Positions 26,021 to 64,000 of a DNA stretch of 64,000 bases are shown here, piece after piece. Source of the DNA: Mesostigma viride (taxonomy: Eukaryota; Streptophyta; Mesostigmatophyceae; Mesostigmatales; Mesostigmataceae); the NCBI GenBank assembly GCA_009746045.1, contig RPFO01000154.1, forward strand, positions 5,583,646 through 5,647,645, in the 5' to 3' direction. The translations under genes and the position numbers were made by a program. Every line of letters begins with the position of its first letter. Within the stretch, counting starts at the first letter, position 1. The notes beneath the pieces are model-generated. The model worked only from the letters and a program-made list of their open reading frames with translations, was not told the origin of the DNA and made no database searches.

Positions 26021-26209
26021 ATTTGGTGGCTCTATCCTGAATGTGGGTTGTGTAGATTAATGCAATATTAATCACCGTGAGCCGTAGCAGTGTAAATGCC
26101 GCAACTGCTCCGTTAATACCACTCCCGGAGAGTGGTGAGCGGTTGACCCAGATTTCCATATTAACCACCCTAACATAGGATCTTTCGCACGACCCGGATG
26201 GGTTCGTTA

Positions 26210-26210
26210 C

Positions 26211-26263
<53 letters not shown>
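26210..26263. repeat. Second short CAG repeat
   Basis: About 17 CAG units, 0.7 kb from the long CAG tract. Confidence 0.95.
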
Positions 26264-26375
26264 CGGCTTGAGTGTCAGTGATGGCGGATTGAATGGAGGT
26301 GTCGGCGGTCGTGGGCCGATCCTTATCAGGTGCTGGGTACATACCTCCGCCACAAGCAGGACCCCGGCCCAGAAT

Positions 26376-28524
26376 TAATTAATTAATTAATTAATTAATT
26401 AATTAATTAATTAATTAATTAATTAATTAATTAATTAATTAATTAATTAATTAATTAATTAATTAATTAATTAATTAATTAATTAATTAATTAATTAATT
26501 AATTAATTAATTAATTAAACACGTGCTCCCGTTGGGGAGTCACGGAGCACCGAAGTGCTTTTAATCCCTGTGTGTGCACAACAGGAGAAAGGGCAGAGAC
26601 CCCCACTGTCTCCTTCATGCCTACTAAGGCACTGCCACAGCTGCATACGGGCACGCTAGCTAAATGGACACGCTAACGATCCGGCAATCTGCAGGTGCAA
26701 TAAGACCCATGTGAGCATGGCATAACAAGGAGCGTGGGCAAGTGATCTGATCATAGCCAGGACGTAGCATGGCTGTACGAGGACTATAAGCTAAGGCTAT
26801 CAAGGAGACAACCAAAACTAAGCTAAGGCGCTATGGCTGGTTGTGTACCGGGCGTGAGCGGTGCACGTGAAGTAGGTATGTTGGCAACGCTAGGCAAACA
26901 TTGTAAGCATGGCTGCCATAGCGGCAGTGACTACCAATGGATACAAGCTAGGGCTATTAGGCAAGCTGTTCTAGCCCGCTGGGGGCGTCCACATCTTGTG
27001 GTTGATCATCAGGTCCCCGCCTGGCCTCCAGTACACCTAAGTTGGGCTTCTGGGGGTCCTGCTTGTGGCGGAGGTATTCCGGCCACAGGTCGCGACGCTG
27101 CTGCTGCTGAGCGGGGGTCAGGTCGTCGTCCAGCGTCCAGGCGAGGTCGTGCAACCGCTTGCGACGAGAGACGCAACCGCTGCTTGTCCTCACGGGAGGG
27201 GAAGGTGAGCAGGACTGGTGGGGGAGCCGCCTTATCCCGTGAGTGGGGAAGGCGGTGGCACCCACGCAGTTCTACCTCACCTACCAGGCCCATGAGGGTA
27301 AGGAGCTGGTCCTTAAGCTCGTCGGCATGCAAGGGCGGTTGCCGTCTCACCTGGCTTCTGGGGGAAACGACGCAGCACCACCCGGCAATCACGGCGGGCG
27401 CGGTCGGTGGCCTCCCATTGTTGTGCCTGGCGAAGGTCTTCAAGCTCCTGGAGTTTCGTAGCAATCATGCGTCGGTGGTGGACGGGCGGTCGCTGTCCGC
27501 AGCAGGTCCGCGTAAGAGAGGGGCGAAAGGTCACCAGCATCCAGCCGGGGTGGCTGGGATGCGATGGTGGCCGTCTGCTCCGCTATCTTTGGGACCTGTG
27601 AGGCCAGGGCCTCGGTGTGGGCGGTGATGGCTTCAAGCTTCTTCATGAGCACGCCGCACTTGCCCTCCACCTGGTTTATGTAGGCGAGAGACAAGTGCAG
27701 CGTGCGTCTCAGATGCCTGCGCCGCGGTGTGCAGCGCCGTGAACTGGGGTTGGAGCTTGTGGACGACCTTGGTTTCCACATTGGAGACCCGGGCCTCCAC
27801 CGTGTTGAGAGTCGTGTTCAGCGAGGTCAGCTTCTCGGCCAACGGCCAGGGGCACGTGCTCCTCCAGCACTGCTCGGATGTCATCCTTGCCGAGGGAGGG
27901 AGCCGATGTGGCTGTCGACGGCGCAGGCTGGGCTGGGGTGCGGATCCTGGCGGCGATTCTGTCGATAGGTAGCTGGAAGAAGCTGCACATGATGCCGAGG
28001 CGGAGCTGTCGTATTCTGGCAGGGTGAGGAACCTCTCCAAGTTCTCGGCGGGGATGGGCGCATAGGGCCCATGGAGCTTGCGTTCCTGTGCTAAGAAACG
28101 CACGATATCGACGCATTCTGCTTTGGTCAGTTGCATCCATTTGCTGAAATAAAAGCGGTCGTAATCTGGTAGGTACTGTCGCCATTTGTGTTCGGGACAG
28201 GGTTTCTTGGGCGCTCTGGCGAGGCGCTTGGCGATGGGTTTGCTGGCGGTGGTTTGGCGGGCCCAGAAGGCTGGGCCAGGACGATGGCGAGTGGGTTGGG
28301 CTGGGAGCCGGCAAGCTCCTTTTCCAAACCCCGTTTTGCTTGGGGTCGTCATAGCTGCTTGTCACGTGAGTAACTTTGGCAATACTGCGTTTCAGCCGTA
28401 ACCGATTATACTGGCGTGTGCGTCTGAAAAAAGCGCATCGAATGCAAGTGGTCTGACCGAATTTGGGGCTCAGACGCAAAAGATCTGAGCTCCGCCGTCA
28501 GCCATACCGCCGTCAGCCATTTTC
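26376..28524 (-). mobile_element. L1-ORF1-type element A2 with long (TTAA)n tail, minus strand
   Basis: Most complete copy of the family. 5' end near 28524 carries tandem GGCTGACGGCGGTATGGCTG. From 28352 it reads MTTPSKTGFGKGACRLPAQP, WRQYLPDYDRFYFSKWMQL, CVDIVRFLAQERKLHGPYA, then a coiled coil (PLAEKLTSLNTTLNTVEARV, VEGKCGVLMKKLEAITAHTE, ASQVPKIAEQ) and, after frame changes, VVLRRFPQKPGETATAL, LLTLMGLVGEVELRGCHRL, PPVLLTFPSREDKQR and LDDDLTPAQQQQRRDLWP. This is the coiled coil, RRM and C-terminal domain layout of LINE-1 ORF1. There is no reverse transcriptase between ORF1 and the 3' end. The 3' end is a 143-bp TTAA run (26376-26518), so the tail of this family is TTAA, not poly(A). Confidence 0.8.
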
Positions 28525-28569
28525 GATCGTGGACACTCTCGTGCTGGCCCACCATGCATCGTCGCACCA

Positions 28570-29060
28570 TGCACTCTCGTGCCGGCCCAGAAGCCCAAGG
28601 TGAACTGGAGGGGCGGGGACCTGATGATCAACCACAAAATGTGGACGCCCCTGCGGGCTAGAATAGCCCTAGCTTGTAATAATTGGTAGTCAATGCTGCC
28701 ATGGCAACCATGCCTAGAATGTTTGCCTAGCCTTGCCACCATACCTAGTCACGTGCACCGCTAATGCACGGTACACCACCAGCCATAGCCTCAGCTAATT
28801 AGCCCTTGTACAGCCAGCCATGCTACGCCCTGGCTAAGCTTCACTTACTTGCCCATGCTCCTCAGGATGATATGCTCACGCGGGGCTTTGCACCCACAGA
28901 ACTTGCGGGATCATCTATCGTGTCCGATTGCTGCTGTGGCATGCCTCTGGCGTGAAGGAGAAAGGGGGCCTCTGCCCTTTCTTCCTGTTGCGCACATACA
29001 GGATTAAAAGCACTCCGGTGCTGCGTGACTCCCCAACGGGAGCATGAGTTTGATTAATTA
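28570..29060 (+). mobile_element. 5'-truncated ORF1-type element A4
   Basis: Begins GCCCAAGGTGAACTGGAGGG, includes GACCTGATGATCAACCAC (ORF1 end) and the complete family 3' region (GGATTAAAAGCAC, GACTCCCCAACGGGAGCATG), ending in ATTAATTA. It lies tail-out next to the 5' end of A2, forming a head-adjacent pair. Confidence 0.75.
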
Positions 29061-29172
29061 TTGTGCTGGGTGTGTGTGTGGGGGGGGGGTAGGGTCCTTT
29101 TCATGCCAATCCTTCTCATGTGCGACTGAATGGCTGTTTGTTGCAGATTACGATGAAATATATTATGGTTTG

Positions 29173-29439
29173 CTACAATGCTGGTCTGTCTACCGCAACA
29201 ATGCCCAGGGCACCGCCGCGTTTGAAAAGCGCATTCAACAAAGGATGCTGATTTTCGTCCAGGCCAGCCCAGTGGCTCAGAGCAAGCTTCTCGCAAATGA
29301 TGCGAACTGCTTGCGTTTCCCAGTCGACCGAGTCTGCCGCGCCAGCCCCTGCACGACTCACCCAGGGTTTGATTGCCCCGCCACGCCCCAAACCCAGCGC
29401 CCGCACATGCACAAACGAACCCAGCAGCCAGGCAACCAA
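29173..29439 (-). CDS. Small unrecognised open frame
   Basis: Minus-strand frame whose last 55 residues look protein-like (SVDWETQAVRIICEKLALSH, WAGLDENQHPLLNALFKRGG, ALGIVAVDRPAL). An overlapping + frame (29044-29640) is less convincing. It may be a captured exon or an element fragment. No family is recognised, and no splice context is clear. Confidence 0.22.
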   Translation of the reverse strand: MVAWLLGSFVHVRALGLGRGGAIKPWVSRAGAGAADSVDWETQAVRIICEKLALSHWAGLDENQHPLLNALFKRGGALGIVAVDRPAL

Positions 29440-29842
29440 TTAAACGTAGAAAAGAGAGAAAAGCTAGGCAGAGAAACAAGGACACCAGCCGAGCACAGCA
29501 AAGCTTGCATTTCTTCACAAGTGCAAATGATTACGGAACAGGAAAATCGGGCAGATATCAAGCTATTTGCAACACGGAAGCCAAGTTCCCCATCGAATCA
29601 TAGGCATATGTCACGGGAAGTCACCATCATCGACACCTAACTTCAAAAGCGTAACAAGTGGATAAATGGAGTACAGCATAAGTTTTAACTAGCTCCAAGG
29701 GAACCTACCTGTGGCCTCTGGACGATCGATGGGGCAGCCTTACTGCATCCGCCATGCTTTTGCTACTTCCTGTTGTATTGCACCCACAGTTGGGCCTGCA
29801 CCATGATCCAGAGGGAGTCCTCTGTGGCCTGCCCACTTGAGG

Positions 29843-29950
29843 CAGTGAGAGAAGCTAGGGCGCCCTCCCTCCTTCCCGTTGTGCATAGGGGTTGAAGGTT
29901 CCTTTATTGGTACCTGCGTGACGCAGTCTACGTGATAATTAATTATACTC
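29843..29950 (+). repeat. Family-B element tail, copy 2
   Basis: GTGAGAGAAGCTAGGGCGCC, CCGTTGTGCATAGGGG, GGTTGAAGG, TTATTGGTACC and GACGCAGTC match 22340-22440, and both copies end in ATTAATTA-rich sequence. Confidence 0.7.
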
Positions 29951-30586
29951 TAATAAATTATACAATGGGAACCCTTGGGGTATGCGTGGCTCTGAGATCT
30001 AGAATGAGAAGCTCTCACACTCTCCATCTCTTCCATCTCTACATCCTAGCCTGCTTAAAGCCTATTAGAGCCTATTTATAGCCACTTCAAGACCGCTTCT
30101 GGCCTGTTGGGAAGTACAACCCCGACTTGGGTCTTGCGCCAGCAGGCCACCCACGCTGGGCCACCCACGCCAGCGTGCTAGATAGGGACAGATACATACA
30201 ATAGAGCATTCTTATCATAGCATTCTTATCATCGCAGCCCATCCATAGCATTATCATATTGCATAGTATTCTCTTGCATAGTATTCTCTATGTTACAATT
30301 CAATTCAATTCAATAGTATTCTCTTACAGTATTCTAATTATAACAACGCATTACGTTCAACAGGGATGTGTCTCTGTTGTGAGGGCCGAAAGCGAAACAA
30401 ATGCAGCGGTTCATAAAGACGCTGCTCTCCTTCCCGACCCAACGTATCGGCTAGACATAGGCAACATATAGCCCACCCAAAATACGCCCCCACCCAACCA
30501 TGCTGGCAGAAGCATACAGGGGGCGCCGACTTTTCATCATTCAAGTAGGTTATCTTAATGTCGGTTCCCCCCTGTATCGTTACCAT
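29951..30586. other. 3' flank of NELF-B, no gene seen
   Basis: AT-rich, with CAATT/ATTCT repeats near 30300. On the minus strand TGTAA occurs at about 30336 and 30296, roughly 250-290 bp after the NELF-B stop, as candidate polyadenylation signals. Confidence 0.4.
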
Positions 30587-59718
<29,132 letters not shown>

Positions 59719-60635
59719 AGTCAGACGAAAGATTTGAACACTCGAGATGAATCTCACGTTATTTTTAGTTGATGAGGCTTCATTATTCAGAAATAAATAG
59801 ACTGCCACCTTCAAACTCAGGCGGAATAAATACTTGAATAATATTACAGAGCTACATAATGCCTTGCGCACCGGTCAGCAATCAGCGACGGCGCATGATT
59901 GGAACCATTGGCGACAAAAATACCAAAACGCGAATATAATTACGTCGTAACAAACCAACACTAGTTATTCTACCTAAAATTCTTCAGTCTAAACCGCCAT
60001 AGCTTCATTGCTGGTACATACTTACCTAATTATTTCAACCAGCCTTTTCCGAGCCTTGCTTTAAAAACCTTGCTTTAGAACTGTTTGTAAAGATCAAGAC
60101 TCTAGCTCAGCCATGATGATGTCTTTAATTCTGCCGGCTGCAATGTCTGCTACGTTCTGTAATTGGCGCGCGGCGCGGCGCGGCCATCGTGCATGCCCAG
60201 GTGGCATGCTCAGCAGTCATCACCCTCAGCTCAGCTTGGGTCCAGCAGGTCCAGCAGCCTCCAAGACCCTAATAAACGCCCAAGCTACCGCATTCAGATT
60301 CCATGCCAGGGTTTAGGCCGCCGGGCCTGGCATGTACCTTGGTGAGGGCGTGAGGCTGGCATACGGTACTGTACAGTAAAATGTGTACCGCGCCTGGAAC
60401 AGCGCGGCGCCCGCGGGCATGTGACTGGTGGTCTCGACTCGAGTTGGCGGCAACCAACTCAAGGCTCGTTGCGGCAAAATATGCCAATGTCGGACTTTTG
60501 AGGCACGCAGCCACCAGCGAGTCGCAGGCAAGCCGGCTGCAGCGTGCCAAGCAAGGCTTGGTAGGGCAGGAGGCTGCTCAACTTGGTGTATAGGTTAATT
60601 AAGGTGCCGGCGCTTGGCGCCTGAGGTCAGCCGCC
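59719..60635. promoter_or_regulatory. Divergent intergenic region between NELF-B and eIF3e
   Basis: 917 bp between the two start codons, transcribed in opposite directions. It should hold both promoters, possibly a shared one. GC-rich stretches near 60165 (GCGCGGCGCGGCGCGGCC) and 60395-60420 lie on the eIF3e side. No defined core element is recognised. Confidence 0.5.
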
Positions 60636-63600
60636 ATGTCGCAATATGATCTCACCTACCAGATTGGGCCTTACCTGGACCGGCATCTGGTGTTCCCTTT
60701 GCTAGAATTTCTACAAGTCCAAAAGGTAAAATGACCCGCTAGTTCTAGGTTCAGGGGAATAGTGGCAGTCACAGAAGTGGATTATGGGTTTCCGGGAGCC
60801 ATGGTTTGGAGTCTCATGGAGGCTCTTTGTTGGTATCGTGTGCATGCTTGTTGTGCTTGTAGATCTATCCGGAAGAAGGCATCTTGAAAGCGAAGATTGA
60901 GCTTCTCCAGAAGACGAACATGGTTGACTATGCGATGGATATCCATAAGAACCTGTATAACACGGAAGAAGTACCAACAGGTTGGTGATCAAGAAGTGCT
61001 CCCCGATCGCGGGACTCTTTGGATGTTCCCCTTGTTACCGCGTATTTATCATGGGCGTCTAGAGTGCCGCGTGATCCTGAAGGAATCCCTTGTAACTGTT
61101 GTATGTTATTTGTAGTAAGTGGTTTTATTGTGGAATGTGCGTATATCATCATGTGTACCCCGTAGTGCTCTGTTGTGTTCGTGGACAAGTCCTCTTCCTT
61201 GTGTTATCATGTATGCTCTGGCGGCTTGCCGTGTCCGTGTCGCCTTAGACCTGTAGCTGGTCTGTTGCTTGTCACCTCACTAGTCGCTGGCGTGCATGCA
61301 CAAGTTTTTGCGGATACAGAGACCTCTTTCTATTCCATCTGCCCCTCCCCTCTTCACCCCCCTTTTCTCTCACTTGTTTGGTAAACCCCCCCACACCCCC
61401 TCCTGTTTCTTTACTTTTACCTGTCCTCCCGCCTGCCCGTCCCCCATCCCTCCCTCCCTCTGCCTCTGCCTCTGCCTCTGCCTCTGCCTCTGCTCTTGGC
61501 TCCCTTTGAGGTCTCTCTTTCCTCCCTTCTCCCCTCCCTCGTTCCTCTCTCCTTCCACTCTACTCCCACCGCCTTCCTTTTGCCCTGCTGCTTCCCACCC
61601 TGCCGCCCTCCCTCCAACGGCCTTGCCGTGTCCTCTTGCTAGCATCCCTCTGCCTGGCCAACATTTTCCTATAAAGTTGCCCTGTCATCCGCCACCAACC
61701 AGTATGGTACCAAACATTTCACCATGTCCCTTTCAGACCCCTAATGCTCCGCCACCATGTCCCTTCCAGCCCTCGAATGCTGCCATGTCGTCCGCCCTCG
61801 AATGCTGCCATGTCGTCCGCCCTCGAATGCTGCCATGTCGTCCGCCACCATGTCCCTTCCATCCCTCTCGAACGCTTGGTTATCCCTGTTGTGTAATGGT
61901 GTTCAACTTTTGCGGTCCTGGGCCACACTTATTTGGTGCCTCCTAGGAATGTCAGACAAAAGGCGCGAGCTTATTGGCACGCTGCAGTCTGGGAGACATC
62001 AAGTTTGTTATGTGTGTTCAAGTACACTTCGCTGTCTTGGCTCGTTGGTTTTACTCAACAGACGGAGGGGCACCCGGTAACAATTTATTAGTGTGCATGC
62101 ACATGCCTGTGCTGGATAATCGCCACTCCACTAGTCCCGAAACGCTCCTGCATGGTTACCCCTGTGCCCCTTGACGTTTCCCCCCCTTCTTTCCCCGCCC
62201 TCCCCCCCCCACCCCCTCCACCTCCCACCCCCGACCCTCCACCCCCCACCCCCCTTTCCTCTTTCAATTATCTGCATGGTTTCTTGTTTCAGCCCAGTCA
62301 GCAATCACTTAGTCCTTCAAGCATTCCTTACTTTGGGGTTTGGGGTTTGGGTCCGATCAACCCTCCTTTATCTACCCTTCAAGCATTCCTTAGTTCGGGG
62401 CTTGGGGTTTGGGTCCGATCAACCCTCCTTTATCTACCCTTCAAGTGTTCGTTAGTTTGGGGTATGGGTCGTTCCACCCTCTCTCATTTCCCGCTCCCAT
62501 CGTCCCTGGTGCTCGCTTGCCCCCGCAGCCATGACGGAGCGGCGCAAGGTGGTGGTGGAGAACCTCAAGCGGCTACAGCTGGCGTCCGACCCGCTTGTCC
62601 AGTTCCTGTCCAACCCAAACTACGTCAAGCTGCTTCGCGCCGACAAGGCCTGGAACCTGCAGTTTTTGCAGGAGCAGTGCCAGGTGGGTGGGATAGCAAA
62701 GTGTGCATGATAGGAAACTAGTGCAAAATAGCAAACTAGGGCATGATAGGAAACTATGCCGCCTCCCCCCTCCCTGCCCATCCTCCCCCAATGGCCCTTC
62801 TTGGCTCTCTCTGCCTCTCTCTGCCTCTCTCTGCCTCTCTCTGCCTCTCTCTGCCTCTCTCTGCCTCTCTCTGCCTCTCTCTGCCTCTCTCTGCCTCTCT
62901 CTGCCTCTCTCTGCCTCTCTCTGCCTCTCTCTGCCTCTCTCTGCCTCTCTCTGCCTCTCTCTGCCTCTCTCTGCCTCTCTCTGCCTCTCTCTGCCTCTCT
63001 CTGCCTCTCTCTGCCTCTCTCTGCCTCTCTCTGCCTCTCTCTGCCTCTCTCTGCCTCTCTCTGCCTCTCTCTGCCTCTCTCTGCCTCTCTCTGCCTCTCT
63101 CTGCCTCTCTCTGCCCCTCTCTGCCTCTCTCTGCCCCTCTCTGCCTCTCTCTGCCTCTCTCTGCCTCTCTCTGCCTCTCTCTCTGTCTCTCTCTGTCTCT
63201 CTCTGCTGCTCCCCGCCCCTCTCTGCCCTCCCTAATGCCCTCCTTCCAAACCCCAATATTCCCTTCCCCTCCACCACCCTGTGCCGCGGCCACCAGATCC
63301 GGAGCGACCAGATCGAGGCGCTGTACCACTTTGCCAAGTTCCAGTTTGACTGCGGCAACTACTCGGCAGCGGCCGAGTTCCTCTACCATTACCGCACGCT
63401 GTGCACGAACGCGGAGCGCTCCTTCTCGGCGCTCTGGGGCAAGTTTGCGTCCGAGATCCTCATGCAGAACTGGGACACGGCGCTCGAGGACATGACGCGG
63501 CTCAAGGAGACGATCGACTCCAAGGTGAGGAGGTGCTGTCCTTTTGAATTGAATTGAATTGGAACATAACTCCGTTGGGAGTATATGTAGCACATATCCC

Positions 63601-64000
63601 TGAGAAGGGGCATATGGCTTTTAATACACTCTGGGCTACTTCTTGCAAGGGTAGGGTGTAAACTACCCCTGCTCTGGGTGCACAAAGTGCACCTGCACAC
63701 CACTATGACTATCCTAGCACCTACCGAAAGGCGCTGGCATAGGGGGGGAAGATCAGCATCACTCTAGTGACCGGTAGGTGCTTTAGTGACCGTGACGCGA
63801 GCACATGACGCGGCTCAAGGAGACGATCGACTCTCAAGGCGAGGAGGGGGTGTCCTAACGAAGATATTAGTCACGCAGTCCCGTCGGGGAGCGGCAGAGC
63901 ATTCACCCTTCCATTGTCATATACGAGGGCCCAGTGACCGGTATGGTTGGTATGGTGACCGGTATGAGGTGAATTAGTGAGCGCGTTGCGAGCACACAAT
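60636..64000 (+). CDS. EIF3E: Eukaryotic translation initiation factor 3 subunit E, first four exons (3' end outside window)
   Basis: eIF3e (INT6) is a PCI-domain subunit of the eIF3 complex in the cytoplasm. Exons 60636-60725 ([20 protein letters not shown]), 60863-60980 ([30 protein letters not shown]), 62529-62683 ([26 protein letters not shown]) and 63297-63524 ([48 protein letters not shown]) join in phase to 197 residues. All match human eIF3e from memory ([22 protein letters not shown], [47 protein letters not shown]). ATG 60636 is the only start giving this N-terminus. Introns are 137 bp, 1548 bp and 613 bp; the fourth runs past the window end. Confidence 0.96.
61770..61852 (+). repeat. 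25-bp repeat in eIF3e intron 2
   Basis: CCCTCGAATGCTGCCATGTC plus GTCCG, three copies, preceded by related CCACCATGTCCCTTCCAG phrases. Confidence 0.85.
62310..62465 (+). repeat. About 66-bp repeat in eIF3e intron 2
   Basis: CTTCAAGCATTCCTTA, GGGGTTTGGGTCCGATCAAC and CCTCCTTTATCTACC repeat about two and a half times. Confidence 0.85.
62805..63192 (+). repeat. (TCTCTCTGCC)n decanucleotide array in eIF3e intron 3
   Basis: About 38 units of CTCTCTGCCT, with two CCCC variants near 63115-63135. Fills most of the 613-bp intron. The Leu/Pro/Ser and Arg/Glu-rich frames are artefacts. Confidence 0.96.
63525..63850 (+). repeat. eIF3e exon 4 edge duplication with inserted repeat C
   Basis: After the donor at 63525 come the 36-bp phrase shared with 4013-4048 and repeat C (63600-63755, as at 6700-6860). 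Then the exon 4 end recurs at about 63804-63840 (ACATGACGCGGCTCAAGGAG, ACGATCGACTC), where the donor has changed to AAGGCGAGG. Confidence 0.82.

Noticed and set aside
62573-63593. Long Arg/Glu-rich frames antisense to eIF3e and Leu/Ser-rich sense frames
   Set aside because: Produced by the TCTCTCTGCC repeat in intron 3 and the GC-rich exon antisense.

Overview
The window is nuclear DNA from a eukaryote. Its genes are split by GT-AG introns, it is crowded with micro- and minisatellites, and it carries LINE-, SINE- and LTR-type debris. Genic GC is high, donors are mostly GTGAG/GTGGG and acceptors mostly GCAG. A dynein heavy chain implies a ciliated lineage. Both copies of one LINE family end just after TGTAA, the usual green-algal polyadenylation signal, and the eIF3e exons read like Archaeplastida sequence from memory. 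I infer a flagellate green alga, without certainty about genus or class.

Layout. 1-1996: the last two exons seen of a dynein heavy chain (+). 2.0-9.9 kb: transposon debris, namely an inverted-repeat element with a nested tRNA-derived SINE, a truncated LINE, an L1-ORF1-like element and a diverged relative. 10.0-13.4 kb: a gene (-) for a small multi-pass membrane protein I do not recognise. 14.4-15.5 kb: LINE remnant. 16.3-21.2 kb: an intronless 1627-codon gene (+) for an unrecognised low-complexity protein. 21.9-29.1 kb: LINE and reverse-transcriptase remnants, a (CAG)145 tract, a possible solo LTR and further ORF1-type copies. 30.6-59.7 kb: one gene (-) of 15 exons over 29 kb that I identify as NELF-B (COBRA1). 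Every exon joins in phase to a 797-residue protein, and its first intron holds a 10.3-kb array of about 270 38-bp units. 60.6-64.0 kb: the first four exons of eIF3e (+), divergent from NELF-B and running off the window.

The most striking pattern: in all four intron-containing genes the introns contain extra, diverged copies of the neighbouring exon edge with its splice site. They occur singly or as tandem units, and often a microsatellite or retroelement lies between copies. Much of the intron expansion looks built from repeated duplication of splice-junction segments. The 38-bp array separately carries a strong GTAAGT donor-like hexamer in every unit, in NELF-B sense orientation.

The genes are unrelated in function (ciliary or cytoplasmic motor, membrane protein, transcription pausing, translation initiation), so this is not an operon. 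The only likely regulatory coupling visible is the head-to-head NELF-B/eIF3e pair, with 917 bp between start codons.
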